The notes under the pieces are model-generated. The model searched no databases, was not told the DNA's origin, and saw nothing but the letters and a program-made list of their open reading frames with translations. This document shows, in pieces, positions 62,935-64,000 of a stretch of DNA of 64,000 bases; positions within the stretch are counted from its first letter, which is position 1, and each line of letters opens with the position of its first letter. Made by a program: the position numbers and the translations under genes. Source of the stretch: Cucumis sativus (Eukaryota > Streptophyta > Magnoliopsida > Cucurbitales > Cucurbitaceae); the NCBI RefSeq assembly GCF_000004075.3, contig NC_026658.2, positions 1,984,001-2,048,000 of the forward strand. Reading direction: 5' to 3'.

Positions 62935-63949
62935 GAGAAAGTTGAATCTCTCAAAGACTTTCGTGTATTGAAAAACATTTTAAAATTACCACAAAAACTA
63001 ATTAATGTTTAATATTTGTTGATAGTTTAGATTTCACCTAAATTTTATTATATTTTAATTAATCATGTAGATTATTTTTGGTACGGATTGATGTACTTAT
63101 TTTATCATGTGTAGCTATGAAATCTACTAAAATGCTTGGTTGTATTGATTTTAATATGCACAACTTAAAATGCTATTACATGACTTTATTGTAATAAGCA
63201 TGTTATGGAGATGTTTGAATATATATATATATCGAATTGGTTTTGGAAATGCAATAGGTTTATAAATAAGTATTAATAACTTATCCTCTCACGTTTGTTA
63301 TAATTAGTATTTATTCCTTTGATTTGAAAAAGGGTAAGCTCAATATTTTGGAATCAAGCAGATCGAAATGCAAACAAGACGAACACTAACATATTAGGTT
63401 GAACACTTCGATTCTCTTCTCATTTTCAAAGCATTTAGCAAACCACAGTTACACCTTGGAACAAAAGTAAACATGTACTCATTACACTTCAAAAACGTCT
63501 ATTTCACCCATCAATCTGGATTCTCATTCCCCAATCATTATCACTAAACTTAACAAGAACATTAAAAATAATAATAATAGTAATAATAACCAAATTTTGC
63601 ACAGCCTAATTAGTTAGTCTCATGAACAGATTGGTAGAGCCTTTGGTTCAAATGTTTAACATAAGTCACTTGAGAAACGCTTAATAAGTTTTTTCCTTCC
63701 AAAATTGCTCAAAGAAAAAGTAATTTTCTTAAAAAACGTTGTAGCAAAGGCATCATCCAAAAACCACATGGGAGTATTTGGAACATTTCAAAACAATAAT
63801 ATTGAATAAATTGCAAATAGATTACAACATCCAACTCTAGGAAGCTCGCCATCATATAAAAGTAAAAACTCTAGTTTTATCTCTTCCCAATTACACAATG
63901 CATTACAAAAAGATGCGGCGAAGAGAATAGACCTTAGAACGCGTCAAAA
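62935..63949. other. AT-rich, no gene recognised
   Basis: Contains an AT run near 63221-63232 and an (aat)n tract near 63567-63590. 63.4-63.95 kb may be 3' UTR of a minus-strand gene ending at 63950. Confidence 0.4.
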
Positions 63950-64000
63950 TTAGTTGTCGTGAAGAGCCTTCATCAAATGAAGTCTGTTGAAACTCTGTCC
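63950..64000 (-). CDS. Possible C-terminal end of a gene entering from the right
   Basis: The minus strand from the edge reads GQSFNRLHLMKALHDN then a stop at 63952-63950. The composition differs from the AT-rich flank. Only 16 residues, so the family cannot be named and it may be chance. Confidence 0.25.
   Translation of the reverse strand, partial: GQSFNRLHLMKALHDN

Overview
This is a nuclear window from a flowering plant: AT-rich intergenic DNA, short-exon genes with GT-AG (and a few GC-AG) introns, and plant-type families (GDSL lipases, papain-like proteases, SHAQKYF-class MYB factors, PCNT115-type aldo-keto reductases). Protein flavour and a LINE tail inside an intron suggest a cucurbit, but that is a recollection, not a search.

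Layout. 1-3631 (+): 3' end of cytosolic isoleucyl-tRNA synthetase. 6578-8099 (+): GDSL esterase/lipase. 9394-9690 and 11719-13141 (+): two broken aldo-keto reductase copies; the intact paralogue is at 25122-27430 (+). 14695-16066 (+): cysteine protease CP1 with a 10-base deletion. 17649-18797 (-): MYB-related factor A. 19342-19564 (+): dead copy of farnesyltransferase-alpha exon 1. 21365-22777 (+): intact cysteine protease CP2. 28138-28968 (-): unrecognised 276-residue protein. 33802-36954 (+): METTL18-like methyltransferase. 38137-43629 (+): endonuclease III homologue. 45333-49386 (-): protein farnesyltransferase/geranylgeranyltransferase-I alpha subunit. 49947-51089 (+): MYB factor B. 52662-53987 (-): intact cysteine protease CP3. 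56.5-57.25 kb: dead farnesyltransferase exon and dead MYB. 58219-59598 (-): CP4, which has lost a splice acceptor. 61-63 kb: scraps of further copies. 63950-64000 (-): possible 3' end of a next gene.

Main structure. About 13.7-24.1 kb and 49.1-60.5 kb are inverted copies of one cassette: cysteine protease, divergent MYB, and the shared MYB/farnesyltransferase promoter with farnesyltransferase exon 1. The arms enclose about 25 kb of ordinary single-copy genes. Only the right arm keeps a complete farnesyltransferase gene, so the cassette probably arose there. The copies decay by different routes, and their relationships change along the cassette: by position CP1 pairs with CP4, by sequence with CP3. 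This suggests gene conversion or repeated unequal exchange.

The single-copy genes are housekeeping (translation, prenylation, DNA repair, protein methylation) and show no shared pathway. The array genes (protease, MYB, reductase) are typical of fast-evolving stress or defence families. No new multi-gene system is evident; the notable feature is the evolving inverted array. All exon limits were read by eye from splice signals and reading frame.
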